29,511 bases of DNA from DASZZX01 sp036260415 (GTDB lineage Bacteria > Actinomycetota > Nitriliruptoria > Nitriliruptorales > JAHWKO01). Below, piece after piece: positions 11,415 through 19,071 of this stretch. The stretch spans positions 1 to 29,511 of the forward strand of contig DASZZX010000010.1 of NCBI GenBank assembly GCA_036260415.1. The letters run 5' to 3'. The notes beneath the pieces are model-generated. The model worked only from the letters and a program-made list of their open reading frames with translations. It was not told the DNA's origin and did no database searches. The position numbers were made by a program, and so were the translations under genes. Positions within the stretch are counted from its first letter, which is position 1. Every line of letters starts with the position of its first letter.

Positions 11415-13871
11415 GTGCCGCGCTACGTCTGCATCCACGGGCACTTCTACCAGCCTCCGCGGGAGAACCCCTGGCTCGAGACGGTGGAGGTGCAGGACTC
11501 GGCCCACCCCTACCACGACTGGAACGAGCGGGTCACCGCCGAGTGCTACCGCCAGAACGCGGCGTCGCGGATCCTCGACGGCGCCGGGCGCATCGTGCAC
11601 GTGGTGAACAACTACGCCCGGATCAGCTTCGACCTCGGCCCCACCCTGCTGGCGTGGATGGCGGCGCACGCCCGGGAGGTGTACGCCGCGGTGCTGCAGG
11701 CCGACCGTGACAGCCAGGAGCGGTTCTCGGGTCATGGCTCGGCGATCGCCCAGGCTCACAGCCACCTGATCATGCCGCTGGCCAACGCCCGCGACCGGCG
11801 CACCCAGGTGGTGTGGGGCATCCGCGATTTCGTGCACCGGTTCGGGCGGCCGCCGCAGGGGATGTGGTTGCCGGAGACCGCCGTCGACCTGCACACCCTC
11901 GAGCTCCTCGCCGAACACGGCATCCGGTTCACGATCCTCGCCCCCCACCAGGCCCGGCGCGTGCGCGCGTCCGGGACGGAGCAGTGGGCGGAGGTCACCG
12001 CGGCCGAGGTCGACACCTCCCGGCCCTACCGTCTGGCTCTGCCCTCGGGGGCCAGCCTCGCGCTGTTCCTCTACGACGGGCCCATCTCCCGCGCGGTCGC
12101 GTTCGAGGGGCTGCTCGCCGACGGCGCACGTTTCGCGGGCCGGCTGCTGGCCGCGTTCCCCCCGGCCGCCTCGGGCCACCAGCTGGTCCACATCGCCACC
12201 GACGGCGAGAGCTACGGCCACCACCACCGCCACGGCGACATGGCGCTGGCGTACGCGCTGCACGAGCTGGAGGCGTCCGACGGGGTGGAGCTCACCAACT
12301 ACGCCGAGTTCCTCGAGCGCTTCCCGCCCCGCCACGACGTCGAGGTGAACGAGCACACCTCCTGGAGCTGCGGTCACGGTGTCGAGCGGTGGCGCGCGGA
12401 CTGCGGCTGCGCCGACGGCGGCCACCCCGGATGGGACCAGGCCTGGCGCCAGCCCCTGCGCGCGGCGCTGGACTGGCTGCGCGACGAGCTCGCCCCACGC
12501 TACGTGGACCTCGCCCGTCGATACCTGCACGACCCGTGGGCGGCGCGCGACGCCTACATCGACGTGCTGCTCGACCGTTCCGCCCGAGAGGCGTTCCTCC
12601 GCGAGCACGCCCGCCGGGACCTGGCCGCGGACGAACGCAGCGCGGTGTGGAAGCTGCTCGAGCTGCAGCGTCACGCCATGCTGATGTACACCAGCTGCGG
12701 GTGGTTCTTCGACGACCTGGCACGCATCGAGACCGTCCAGGTGCTGCGCTACGCAGGCCGTGCCGTGCAACTCGCCGGCGACCTCTTCGGTGACGGGCTG
12801 GAGCGGCGGTTCCTGGAGCACCTGGCGGACGCGCGCAGCAACGACCCCGACGAGGGCGACGGTCGCCGCGTCTACGAGCGGCACGTGCGCCCCGCCATGG
12901 TCGACGTGCACAAGGTCGTCGCCGACCACGCGTTCAGCGCGCTGTTCGACCCGCACGAGGTGCCGACCGCGACCCGGGCCCACACCGTCACCCTGGACGC
13001 GCACGCGACCATGACGGCCGGCGACGCGCGACTCGCGACCGGCCGGGCTCAGGTCAGGTCGACCATCACCGATGAGCGGGCGCGGGTCGAGTACGTCGTG
13101 CTGCACCTGGGCGACCACAACCTCGACGGGGGTGTGCGCGACGCCGGGGACGACGAGGCGTACGCGGCGATGTTCGCCGACCTGCGCGCCGCCTTCGCGA
13201 TGGCCGACTTCCCGGCCACCATCCGCCGGCTCGACCGTCACTTCGGCACCCGCCGGTACTCGCTGTCGACGCTGTTCCGCGACGAGCAGCGCCGCATCCT
13301 GCGCACGATCCTCGATTCCTCCATCCAGGACGCTCGCGCCGCGTACCGCAGCATCTTCCGCAGCCGCGCCCCGCTGATGCGGTACCTGACCGAGCTCGGC
13401 GTGCCTCTGCCCCGCACCTTCCAGCGGGCCGCCGATGTGGTCGTCAACGACGACCTGCGACGTGCGTTCGCCGACGAGCACCTCGACGCGCAGCACGTGC
13501 AGTCGCTGCTCGACGACGCCCGCGCCTGGAGCGTGGACCTCGACGCGGTGGGTCTCGCGCACGCTCTGAACGCCACCATCGAGCGGGTCACCGGTCAGCT
13601 GGCGCGGGAGTTGCCGCTGCTCGAACGGTCCGACCCGGAGCGGCTCGAGTTCTTCCGGCGAGCGGTCACGCTGGTGAGGCTCGCGCGGTCGCTGCCGTTC
13701 GAGGTGGACCTGTGGCGGTCCCAGAACCTGTTCTACGACACGCTGCGACGCCACGACCCGAACCTCCAGAGGCGTGCCGCCCGCGGCGACCCGCGCGCCC
13801 GCGCCTGGGTGGGCCACTTCCAGGAGCTGGGTGATGCCCTGGGGGTGTCGGTCGACGCCCGGCCGCTCTGA
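11415..13871 (+). CDS. Glycoside hydrolase family 57 protein with C-terminal DUF3536
   Basis: An 818-aa GH57-type protein. GTG 11415 is preceded by CAGGAG (11404-11409). The N-terminal barrel begins with CIHGHFYQPPRENPWL (GH57 region 1). GMWLPETAVDLHTLELL carries the likely nucleophile E154, and IATDGESYGHHHRHGD carries the likely acid D263. The C-terminal part, from roughly residue 480, is all-alpha/mixed and matches what is usually called DUF3536. GH57 members act on alpha-glucans (amylase, branching, 4-alpha-glucanotransferase or amylopullulanase activity), but the substrate of the DUF3536 subgroup is not known to me. It sits between treZ and treY, so a role in preparing or trimming glucan for TreY, perhaps in place of the absent debranching enzyme TreX, is a reasonable inference. 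No signal peptide is visible, so it is probably cytoplasmic. Confidence 0.88.
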   Translation: MPRYVCIHGHFYQPPRENPWLETVEVQDSAHPYHDWNERVTAECYRQNAASRILDGAGRIVHVVNNYARISFDLGPTLLAWMAAHAREVYAAVLQADRDSQERFSGHGSAIAQAHSHLIMPLANARDRRTQVVWGIRDFVHRFGRPPQGMWLPETAVDLHTLELLAEHGIRFTILAPHQARRVRASGTEQWAEVTAAEVDTSRPYRLALPSGASLALFLYDGPISRAVAFEGLLADGARFAGRLLAAFPPAASGHQLVHIATDGESYGHHHRHGDMALAYALHELEASDGVELTNYAEFLERFPPRHDVEVNEHTSWSCGHGVERWRADCGCADGGHPGWDQAWRQPLRAALDWLRDELAPRYVDLARRYLHDPWAARDAYIDVLLDRSAREAFLREHARRDLAADERSAVWKLLELQRHAMLMYTSCGWFFDDLARIETVQVLRYAGRAVQLAGDLFGDGLERRFLEHLADARSNDPDEGDGRRVYERHVRPAMVDVHKVVADHAFSALFDPHEVPTATRAHTVTLDAHATMTAGDARLATGRAQVRSTITDERARVEYVVLHLGDHNLDGGVRDAGDDEAYAAMFADLRAAFAMADFPATIRRLDRHFGTRRYSLSTLFRDEQRRILRTILDSSIQDARAAYRSIFRSRAPLMRYLTELGVPLPRTFQRAADVVVNDDLRRAFADEHLDAQHVQSLLDDARAWSVDLDAVGLAHALNATIERVTGQLARELPLLERSDPERLEFFRRAVTLVRLARSLPFEVDLWRSQNLFYDTLRRHDPNLQRRAARGDPRARAWVGHFQELGDALGVSVDARPL

Positions 13872-13895
13872 CCGGCCAAGCCACAGGGGGACGCC

Positions 13896-16670
13896 ATGCG
13901 GGTGCCGCGCTCGACGTACCGGCTCCAGCTCGGTCCGCAGTGCACGTTCGCCGAAGCCGCCGCGGTGGTCGACTACCTCGCCGCGCTCGGCGTGAGCGAC
14001 GTGTACCTGTCACCGATCCTGGCCGCCCCGCGGGGCTCCGCCCACGGCTACCACGTGACGGACCCGACCAGGCTGAACCCCGAGCTGGGCGGGCCCGCAG
14101 GCTTCGCGCAGCTGGCGACCACGCTGGACCGACACGGTGCAGGGCTGCTGCTCGACATCGTGCCCAACCACCTCGCCGCCAGCCCGGACAACCCGTGGTG
14201 GGCCCACGTCCTGCAGCACGGCCGAGCGTCCCCGCACGCCACGTGGTTCGACATCGACTGGGACGGCGGCGACGGCCGGGTCCTCCTTCCGATCCTCGGG
14301 CGTGAGCTGGACGAGGTGCTGGATGCCGGCGAGGTGGTGGCCGCCCTCGACGAGCGGGGGCCCCACCTGCGCTACCACGACACGCGCCTGCCGCTCGACC
14401 CCGGGAGCGTCGGCGAGCTGCTCGCAGGATGTCTGGCCGTCCTGCGCGCGGCGCGGGGAGACCACGACACGGCCGTCCTCGAGCTGACGCGCGCGGTCCA
14501 GCTGGCGGAGCGCATCCCGCCGCGGGACATCCCGCAACGGCGCGAGCAGCGGCACGCGCTCGCCGAGCAGCTCGCCGCGCGGTTGTGGGCTGTGTACGGC
14601 GGCCCGACCGCGAGGGCGGCGGTGGACGAGGCGCTGCGGGGCGTGGCCGGCCCGTCCCTGCGGGAGCTGCTCGACGCGCAGGCCTACCGGCTGGCCCACT
14701 GGCGCTCCGGTCGCCGGGAGCTCAACTACCGCCGCTTCTTCGACATCACCGACCTCGTCGGGCTGCGCGTCGAGGACGCCGCCGTCTTCGCGGCCCGCCA
14801 CGACCTGCTGCTGAGGCTGGTCGCGGACGGAACGGTCACCGGCCTCCGCGTGGACCACGTCGACGGGTTGCGCGAACCGCACGGCTACCTCCAGCGGTTG
14901 CAGCAGGAGGCGAGCCGGGCCGCCGGCGCGGACAGCTTCTACGTGGTGGTGGAGAAGATCCTGGAAGGCGACGAGCCGCTGCCGCCGGAGTGGCCGGTGG
15001 CGGGCACCACCGGCTACGACTTCCTGACCGCCGCCAACGCCCTGTGGGTCGACCACGACGGTCTGCAGCGGCTGGGTGCGGCGTACACGGCCTTCACCGG
15101 CCGGCCGGTCGCGGTCGCTGACACGCTGCACCGCCGCAAGATCGATGCGCTGACCGATCTCTTCCCCGGTGAGGTCGACGGCCTGGTGCGTCGTCTACGT
15201 CGGCTGGCGGAGCTGGTCCCCGACGTGCCCGAGATCGGCGAGGAGGCCCTGCGCGGGGCGGTCACGGCCGTCACCGCCAGCTTCCCTGTCTACCGCACCT
15301 ACGTCCGTGACGAGCACCTGCGCCCCGACGACCGCGCCGCCCTCCAACGCGCCTTCGCCGACGCGCGGACGCGCCACCCGGAGGTCGACGGGCGTGCGAC
15401 CGTCCTGCTGGAACGGGTGCTGATGCTCGACCTGCCGGTGGGGCTGGGAGAGGCGGCGCGGGACGCGTGGCTGGACCTGGTGCTGCGCTGGCAGCAGCTG
15501 ACCGGTCCTGCGATGGCGAAGGGCTTCGAGGACACCACCTTCTACATCGAGAACCGCCTCACGTCGCTGAACGAGGTCGGCGTGGACGTGCACGGCATCG
15601 TGGCACCCCACGGCGCTCCCGGCCTCCACCAACGCACCGCACGCCGTGCCGCCGCCTGGCCGCACACGCTCAACGCCACATCGACCCACGACACCAAGCG
15701 CAGCGAGGACGTGCGCGCCCGCCTGCAGGCGCTGAGCGAGGTGGCGGACGCGTGGGCGACCGCGGTCGCGAGGTGGCGTGAGCGCAACGAACCCCACCGG
15801 TCACGTGTGGGTCAGCGCACCGCACCCGACCGCAACGAGGAGTGGCTGCTGTACCAGACGCTGGTGGGGATGTGGCCGCTCGCCGCCGCCAAGGAGCGCT
15901 CCGTCCGCGACCGCGCGAAGGGCTTCATGGAGAAGGCGGCGCGCGAGGCGAAGGTCAACACCTCCTGGCTGGACCAGGACCGGGCCTACGAGGCGGCGCT
16001 GCTGCGGTTCGTCGACGGTGTGCTGGACGACCGAGGGTTCGTGGAGGAGCTGCGCGCGATGGTCGATCGGGTGGCGCTCGGCGGAGCGGTCAACGCGCTG
16101 GCCCAGGTGGTGCTGCGGGTCGCGGCACCGGGCGTGCCCGACACCTACCAGGGGACCGAGCTGTGGGACTGGAGTCTGGTCGATCCCGACAACCGCCGGC
16201 CGGTCGACTACGCGCTGCGCCGCCGGCTCCTTCACCAGATCCGTGCCGATGGCGACCTGGTCGCGGTGGCGGACCGGGCGCGCGCAGGCTGGCGTGACGG
16301 GCGCGTCAAGCTGCTCACGCTGTGCCGGAGCCTGACCGCCCGCAACGCCGACGCCGAGCTGTTCCTCGCTGGCAGCTACGAGCCGCTGGCGGCCGACGGG
16401 GCGCGCGCGCAGCACGTGGTGGCCTTCGCCCGGCGGCACGGCGACCGCTGGGCGGTCGCGGTGGTCCCCCGGCTCACGGTCACGCTCGTCCCCGGCGACT
16501 GGCCGTTGGGGGACGTCTGGGCCGACACCACGGTGCCGCTGCCGCACACCCACTGCCGCGACGCCCTGACGGGGCGATCGCTGCGGGCCGACGACGGCCG
16601 GTTGCGCCTCGCCGACGCCCTGCAGCACCTGCCGGTGGCGCTGTTGACGGGTGGCGGCGCTGCGACCTGA
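13896..16670 (+). CDS. treY: Maltooligosyl trehalose synthase TreY
   Basis: A 924-aa GH13_26 enzyme that isomerises the reducing-end alpha-1,4 bond of maltooligosaccharides into the alpha,alpha-1,1 bond of trehalose. ATG 13896 follows AGGGGG (13885-13890) by 5 bases. The N-terminus STYRLQLGPQCTFAEAA and LLDIVPNHLA are family hallmarks. Catalytic residues are D320 (GLRVDHVDGLREP), E353 (VVEKILEGDEPLP) and D599 (TSTHDTKRSEDVRAR). The C-terminal block VPDTYQGTELWDWSLVDPDNR is also typical. At 924 aa it is longer than most TreY (about 720-830), with the extra length spread over the insert between residues 130 and 270 and the C-terminus. It is the last gene of the glucan cluster and is followed by a 520-base gap. 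Confidence 0.95.
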   Translation: MRVPRSTYRLQLGPQCTFAEAAAVVDYLAALGVSDVYLSPILAAPRGSAHGYHVTDPTRLNPELGGPAGFAQLATTLDRHGAGLLLDIVPNHLAASPDNPWWAHVLQHGRASPHATWFDIDWDGGDGRVLLPILGRELDEVLDAGEVVAALDERGPHLRYHDTRLPLDPGSVGELLAGCLAVLRAARGDHDTAVLELTRAVQLAERIPPRDIPQRREQRHALAEQLAARLWAVYGGPTARAAVDEALRGVAGPSLRELLDAQAYRLAHWRSGRRELNYRRFFDITDLVGLRVEDAAVFAARHDLLLRLVADGTVTGLRVDHVDGLREPHGYLQRLQQEASRAAGADSFYVVVEKILEGDEPLPPEWPVAGTTGYDFLTAANALWVDHDGLQRLGAAYTAFTGRPVAVADTLHRRKIDALTDLFPGEVDGLVRRLRRLAELVPDVPEIGEEALRGAVTAVTASFPVYRTYVRDEHLRPDDRAALQRAFADARTRHPEVDGRATVLLERVLMLDLPVGLGEAARDAWLDLVLRWQQLTGPAMAKGFEDTTFYIENRLTSLNEVGVDVHGIVAPHGAPGLHQRTARRAAAWPHTLNATSTHDTKRSEDVRARLQALSEVADAWATAVARWRERNEPHRSRVGQRTAPDRNEEWLLYQTLVGMWPLAAAKERSVRDRAKGFMEKAAREAKVNTSWLDQDRAYEAALLRFVDGVLDDRGFVEELRAMVDRVALGGAVNALAQVVLRVAAPGVPDTYQGTELWDWSLVDPDNRRPVDYALRRRLLHQIRADGDLVAVADRARAGWRDGRVKLLTLCRSLTARNADAELFLAGSYEPLAADGARAQHVVAFARRHGDRWAVAVVPRLTVTLVPGDWPLGDVWADTTVPLPHTHCRDALTGRSLRADDGRLRLADALQHLPVALLTGGGAAT

Positions 16671-16832
16671 CGAGCGCCCGGGGCTGGCACTGGGTGACGT
16701 GCAGTCCGTCGCAGCGACCTCAGCGGCTGCCCGACCCGACCTGGCCAGACGGAAGAGCGGCCTGCCGCCACGACGCCAGGGACGGTCACCTGAGGTGCGC
16801 GGCCGGGACCTGGTCGGGTCCTAACAACGATC

Positions 16833-16870
16833 GTGCGTGGTTCCGCCCGGATGCCGGTGCAACCACGCAC
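16833..16870 (+). terminator. Perfect 10-bp inverted repeat downstream of treY
   Basis: GTGCGTGGTT (16833-16842) is exactly complementary to AACCACGCAC (16861-16870) around an 18-base spacer. It lies 163 bases after the treY stop. It could be a terminator of the glucan operon, although there is no U-run, or a protein-binding palindrome acting on the leuA promoter region downstream. Confidence 0.35.
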
Positions 16871-16970
16871 ATCCGTGGGTGCGCCGGCCACAGCGTGCGG
16901 TCAGCGCACAGTGACGCTCGGGTTGCCGCACGCCTCGCACCGGCACGGACGGTCGCTGCCCGCTCGTGGG

Positions 16971-16999
16971 TTGGCGCGCCGCGGACGAACCGGTACAAG
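16971..16999 (+). promoter_or_regulatory. Candidate promoter of the leuA leader transcript
   Basis: TTGGCG (16971-16976, 4/6 to TTGACA) and TACAAG (16994-16999, 4/6 to TATAAT) are separated by exactly 17 bases. Transcription from here would start at about 17006, only a couple of bases before the leader ATG at 17008, giving a nearly leaderless message. The alternative is an upstream promoter, with AAGGGAAG (16997-17004) acting as the leader ribosome site; the two readings overlap. Confidence 0.35.
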
Positions 17000-17007
17000 G
17001 GAAGTCG

Positions 17008-17109
17008 ATGGCCGACCACGACACGACCGCCACCGCCGCCGGGCATGCCCGCCGGTCGGTCGTCCCCGGCCTCGTCGCTCCCCTCATCCTCGGCCTGCTC
17101 ATCCTTTGA
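17008..17109 (+). CDS. Putative leuA leader peptide (33 aa, Leu/Ile/Val-rich)
   Basis: ATG 17008 has AAGGGAAG 3-10 bases upstream and runs 33 codons to TGA 17107-17109. The C-terminal half reads SVVPGLVAPLILGLLIL: six Leu, two Ile and three Val codons in the last 17, ending in CTT, a Leu codon that should be rare at this GC content. The ORF stops one base before a 13-bp hairpin and 81 bases before leuA. Leader peptides rich in the regulated amino acid are the sensor of ribosome-mediated attenuation at branched-chain operons, including in actinobacteria. The alternative is a tiny single-span membrane protein, since the same residues are hydrophobic. Position before leuA and the two mutually exclusive RNA pairings favour the leader reading. 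Confidence 0.65.
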   Translation: MADHDTTATAAGHARRSVVPGLVAPLILGLLIL

Positions 17110-17142
17110 CGCCGCGGCGCCCACCCCACCCCGGGGCGACCG
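17057..17142 (+). promoter_or_regulatory. Long-range alternative pairing in the leuA leader (candidate antiterminator)
   Basis: CGGTCGTCCCCGG (17057-17069, inside leader codons 17-21) can pair with CCGGGGCGACCG (17131-17142), giving 12 bp with one bulged U at 17063. This uses the 3' arm of the hairpin at 17110-17147, so both cannot form together. A ribosome stalled near leader codons 28-32 would cover the 5' arm of that hairpin and leave this pairing free. By this model, lack of branched-chain amino acids favours leuA expression. GC-rich sequence makes chance complementarity common, so conservation is needed to confirm it. Confidence 0.45.
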
Positions 17143-17147
17143 CGGCG
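17110..17147 (+). terminator. Attenuator-like hairpin between leader stop and leuA
   Basis: CGCCGCGGCGCCC (17110-17122) pairs with GGGCG (17134-17138) and CCGCGGCG (17140-17147). The result is a 13-bp all-GC stem with one bulged A (17139) and an 11-base loop. It begins directly after the leader TGA and ends 28 bases before the leuA ribosome site. No U-run follows, so it would act as a GC-type or Rho-assisted terminator or by blocking translation. Confidence 0.55.
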
Positions 17148-17190
17148 AGTGAGGTAGGGGCACACCGACGATCAGGATGAGGAGCACATC

Positions 17191-18810
17191 ATGGGAAGGC
17201 CCGTGGACGTCGCCGCGGCCGGAGTGCTGCCCGACGACGTGGTGATCTTCGACACGACCCTCCGCGACGGGGAGCAGGCCCCGGGCATCTCGCTGGACGC
17301 GCGCGAGAAGGTCGAGATCGCCACGCAGCTGGCCCGCCTCCGGGTCGACGTCGTCGAGGCCGGCTTCCCGGCCGCCTCGCGGGGGGACTTCTCGGCGGTG
17401 AAGGCCGTGGCCGAGGAGGTCGGGGCCGGCGCGGGAGACGGCGAAGGGCGCCCCGCGCCGGTGATTGCCGCGCTGGCGCGGTGCGTGCACGGCGACATCG
17501 AGACGGCCGCCAAAGCGCTGGCCCCGGCCAAGCGCAGCCGCCTGCACGTGTTCATCTCCTCGTCGGAGATCCACCGCACCGTCATGCTGAAGGCCAGCGA
17601 GCCACAGGTGCTCGACCAGGCCGTCCGAGCGGTCCAGCTGGCCGGCACCTTCACCGACGACGTCGAGTTCAGCCCGCAGGACGCCACCCGGACCGACTTC
17701 GGCTTCCTGGTCGAGCTGGTCGCCGCCGCCGCCGAGGCCGGCGCCACCACGGTGAACATCCCCGACACCGTGGGCTACGCCCTGCCTCACGACTTCGGCG
17801 CCTGGATCGCCGAGCTGCACCGTCGCGTCCCGACGCTGCGCGAACGCGGCGTGGTCGTGTCGGTGCACTGCCACAACGACCTCGGTCTGGCCGTCGCCAA
17901 CTCGATCGAGGCGGTGCGCAACGGCGCCCGCCAGGTCGAGGTGGCCGTCAACGGCATCGGCGAACGTGCTGGCAACTGCTCGCTGGAAGAGATCGTGATG
18001 GCGCTGCGGACCCGCGCCGACCTGCTCGGGGTCACGACCACGGTGCACACGCCCGAGATCACACGCACGTCGCGGCTGGTGTCGGCGCTCACCGGCTACC
18101 AGGTCCAGCGCAACAAGGCGGTCGTGGGCGCCAACGCGTTCGCGCACGAGTCGGGCATCCACCAGCACGGCGTGCTGGCCGACCGACTCACGTACGAGAT
18201 CATGCGGACGGAGGACGTGGGGGCCGACGGGTCGCAGATCGTCCTCGGCAAGCACAGCGGGCGACACGCGTTCCGCAAGGCCGTGGCCGACCTGGGCTTC
18301 GAGCTCAGCGAGGAGGAGATCGCTCGTGCCTTCGCCCGTTTCAAGGACCTCGCGGACCGCAAGAAGCAGGTCGGCGAGAAGGACATCGAAGCCATCGTCG
18401 CGGCCGAGATGCACGTCGCGGCGGAGGACGAGTACGAGCTCGTCGCCATGACGGTCGCGGGGGGCACCGACGCCCAGCCGACCGCCACGGTCCGTGTGCG
18501 GGTGGCCTCCACCGCCGAGACACGGACCGCGACCGCCACCGGCGACGGGATGGTCGACGCGGCCTGCGGCGCGATCCGCCGCGCGGTCGGCCGGGACGGG
18601 ATCCGGCTGGTCTCGTTCCACGTGGCGGCCGTCACAGAGGGTGTGGACGCCCTCGGCGACGTGACCGTCCAGATCGAGGTCGAGGACGGCACGCGCTTCA
18701 CCGGGCGCGGCGTGTCCACCGACATCGTCGAAGCGAGCGCGCGGGCCTACCTGGACGCCCTCAACCGCTCGCAGCGGCTCACCCAGCGGGGCGAGGAATT
18801 CCGGCCGTGA
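17191..18810 (+). CDS. leuA: 2-isopropylmalate synthase LeuA
   Basis: LeuA condenses acetyl-CoA with 2-oxoisovalerate, the committed step of leucine synthesis. The 539-aa protein has the DRE-TIM active-site motif FDTTLRDGEQAPG (D21, R25), the metal-binding HCHND (H226, H228, D230) and GIGERAGNCSLEEI. From about residue 400 it has the C-terminal LeuA dimer domain, which normally binds leucine for feedback inhibition. The sequence is of the E. coli-like bacterial type (TIGR00973-like), not the longer type (about 600-640 aa) common in mycobacteria and streptomycetes. ATG 17191 follows a good ribosome site, GATGAGGAG (17176-17184). It is preceded by the predicted attenuator and followed by the tautomerase-like gene, leuC and leuD in the same direction. 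Confidence 0.96.
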   Translation: MGRPVDVAAAGVLPDDVVIFDTTLRDGEQAPGISLDAREKVEIATQLARLRVDVVEAGFPAASRGDFSAVKAVAEEVGAGAGDGEGRPAPVIAALARCVHGDIETAAKALAPAKRSRLHVFISSSEIHRTVMLKASEPQVLDQAVRAVQLAGTFTDDVEFSPQDATRTDFGFLVELVAAAAEAGATTVNIPDTVGYALPHDFGAWIAELHRRVPTLRERGVVVSVHCHNDLGLAVANSIEAVRNGARQVEVAVNGIGERAGNCSLEEIVMALRTRADLLGVTTTVHTPEITRTSRLVSALTGYQVQRNKAVVGANAFAHESGIHQHGVLADRLTYEIMRTEDVGADGSQIVLGKHSGRHAFRKAVADLGFELSEEEIARAFARFKDLADRKKQVGEKDIEAIVAAEMHVAAEDEYELVAMTVAGGTDAQPTATVRVRVASTAETRTATATGDGMVDAACGAIRRAVGRDGIRLVSFHVAAVTEGVDALGDVTVQIEVEDGTRFTGRGVSTDIVEASARAYLDALNRSQRLTQRGEEFRP

Positions 18811-18850
18811 CGAGTCAAGGCCCCGACCGCGACGCACCGGAGCAGCAGCC

Positions 18851-19045
18851 GTGACCAAGATCAAGTTGACCGTTCCACCGGACCAGACACCGGCGGAGGA
18901 GGCGGAGCTGGTCGCCGCGGTGGCCACCGCCATCGCCGAGCGCACCGGCGCGGACGAGATCCACTTCGAGCTGGAGAGGCCCGAGGACGTGTCGTTCGCG
19001 GCCGTGGGTACCCGCGCCGGTGCCACCGACCGCTGGAACCGCTGA
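18851..19045 (+). CDS. Small tautomerase-like protein (64 aa) between leuA and leuC
   Basis: A 64-aa ORF with start GTG 18851, with CGGAG about 8 bases upstream. The pattern is beta strand (KIKLTV), long amphipathic helix (AEEAELVAAVATAIAERTGA), beta strand (EIHFELER) and then a short tail. This resembles the 4-oxalocrotonate tautomerase fold and size. However, residue 2 is Thr, so the N-terminal catalytic Pro of active tautomerases is missing. It lies 40 bases after leuA and 26 bases before leuC, so it is probably co-transcribed with leucine synthesis genes. Its function is unknown; the family link is from secondary-structure pattern and weak motif similarity only. Confidence 0.65.
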   Translation: MTKIKLTVPPDQTPAEEAELVAAVATAIAERTGADEIHFELERPEDVSFAAVGTRAGATDRWNR

Positions 19046-19071
19046 CCGGGCCCACCCGGGGAGGAGGGCGC

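Larger units (their letters stand above)
16671..17007 (+). other. Non-coding gap between treY and the leuA leader ORF
   Basis: This 337-base stretch has no convincing gene. It holds a perfect 10-bp inverted repeat (16833-16842 with 16861-16870) and, near its end, a candidate promoter (16971-16999). Together with the leader ORF and hairpin that follow, it makes up the 520-base 5' region of leuA. Reading frames on either strand here show no recognisable protein. Confidence 0.6.

Noticed and set aside
16671..17190. T-box riboswitch before leuA
   Set aside because: I find no recognisable T-box sequence, specifier loop or U-run terminator. The leader ORF with branched-chain codons explains the region better.
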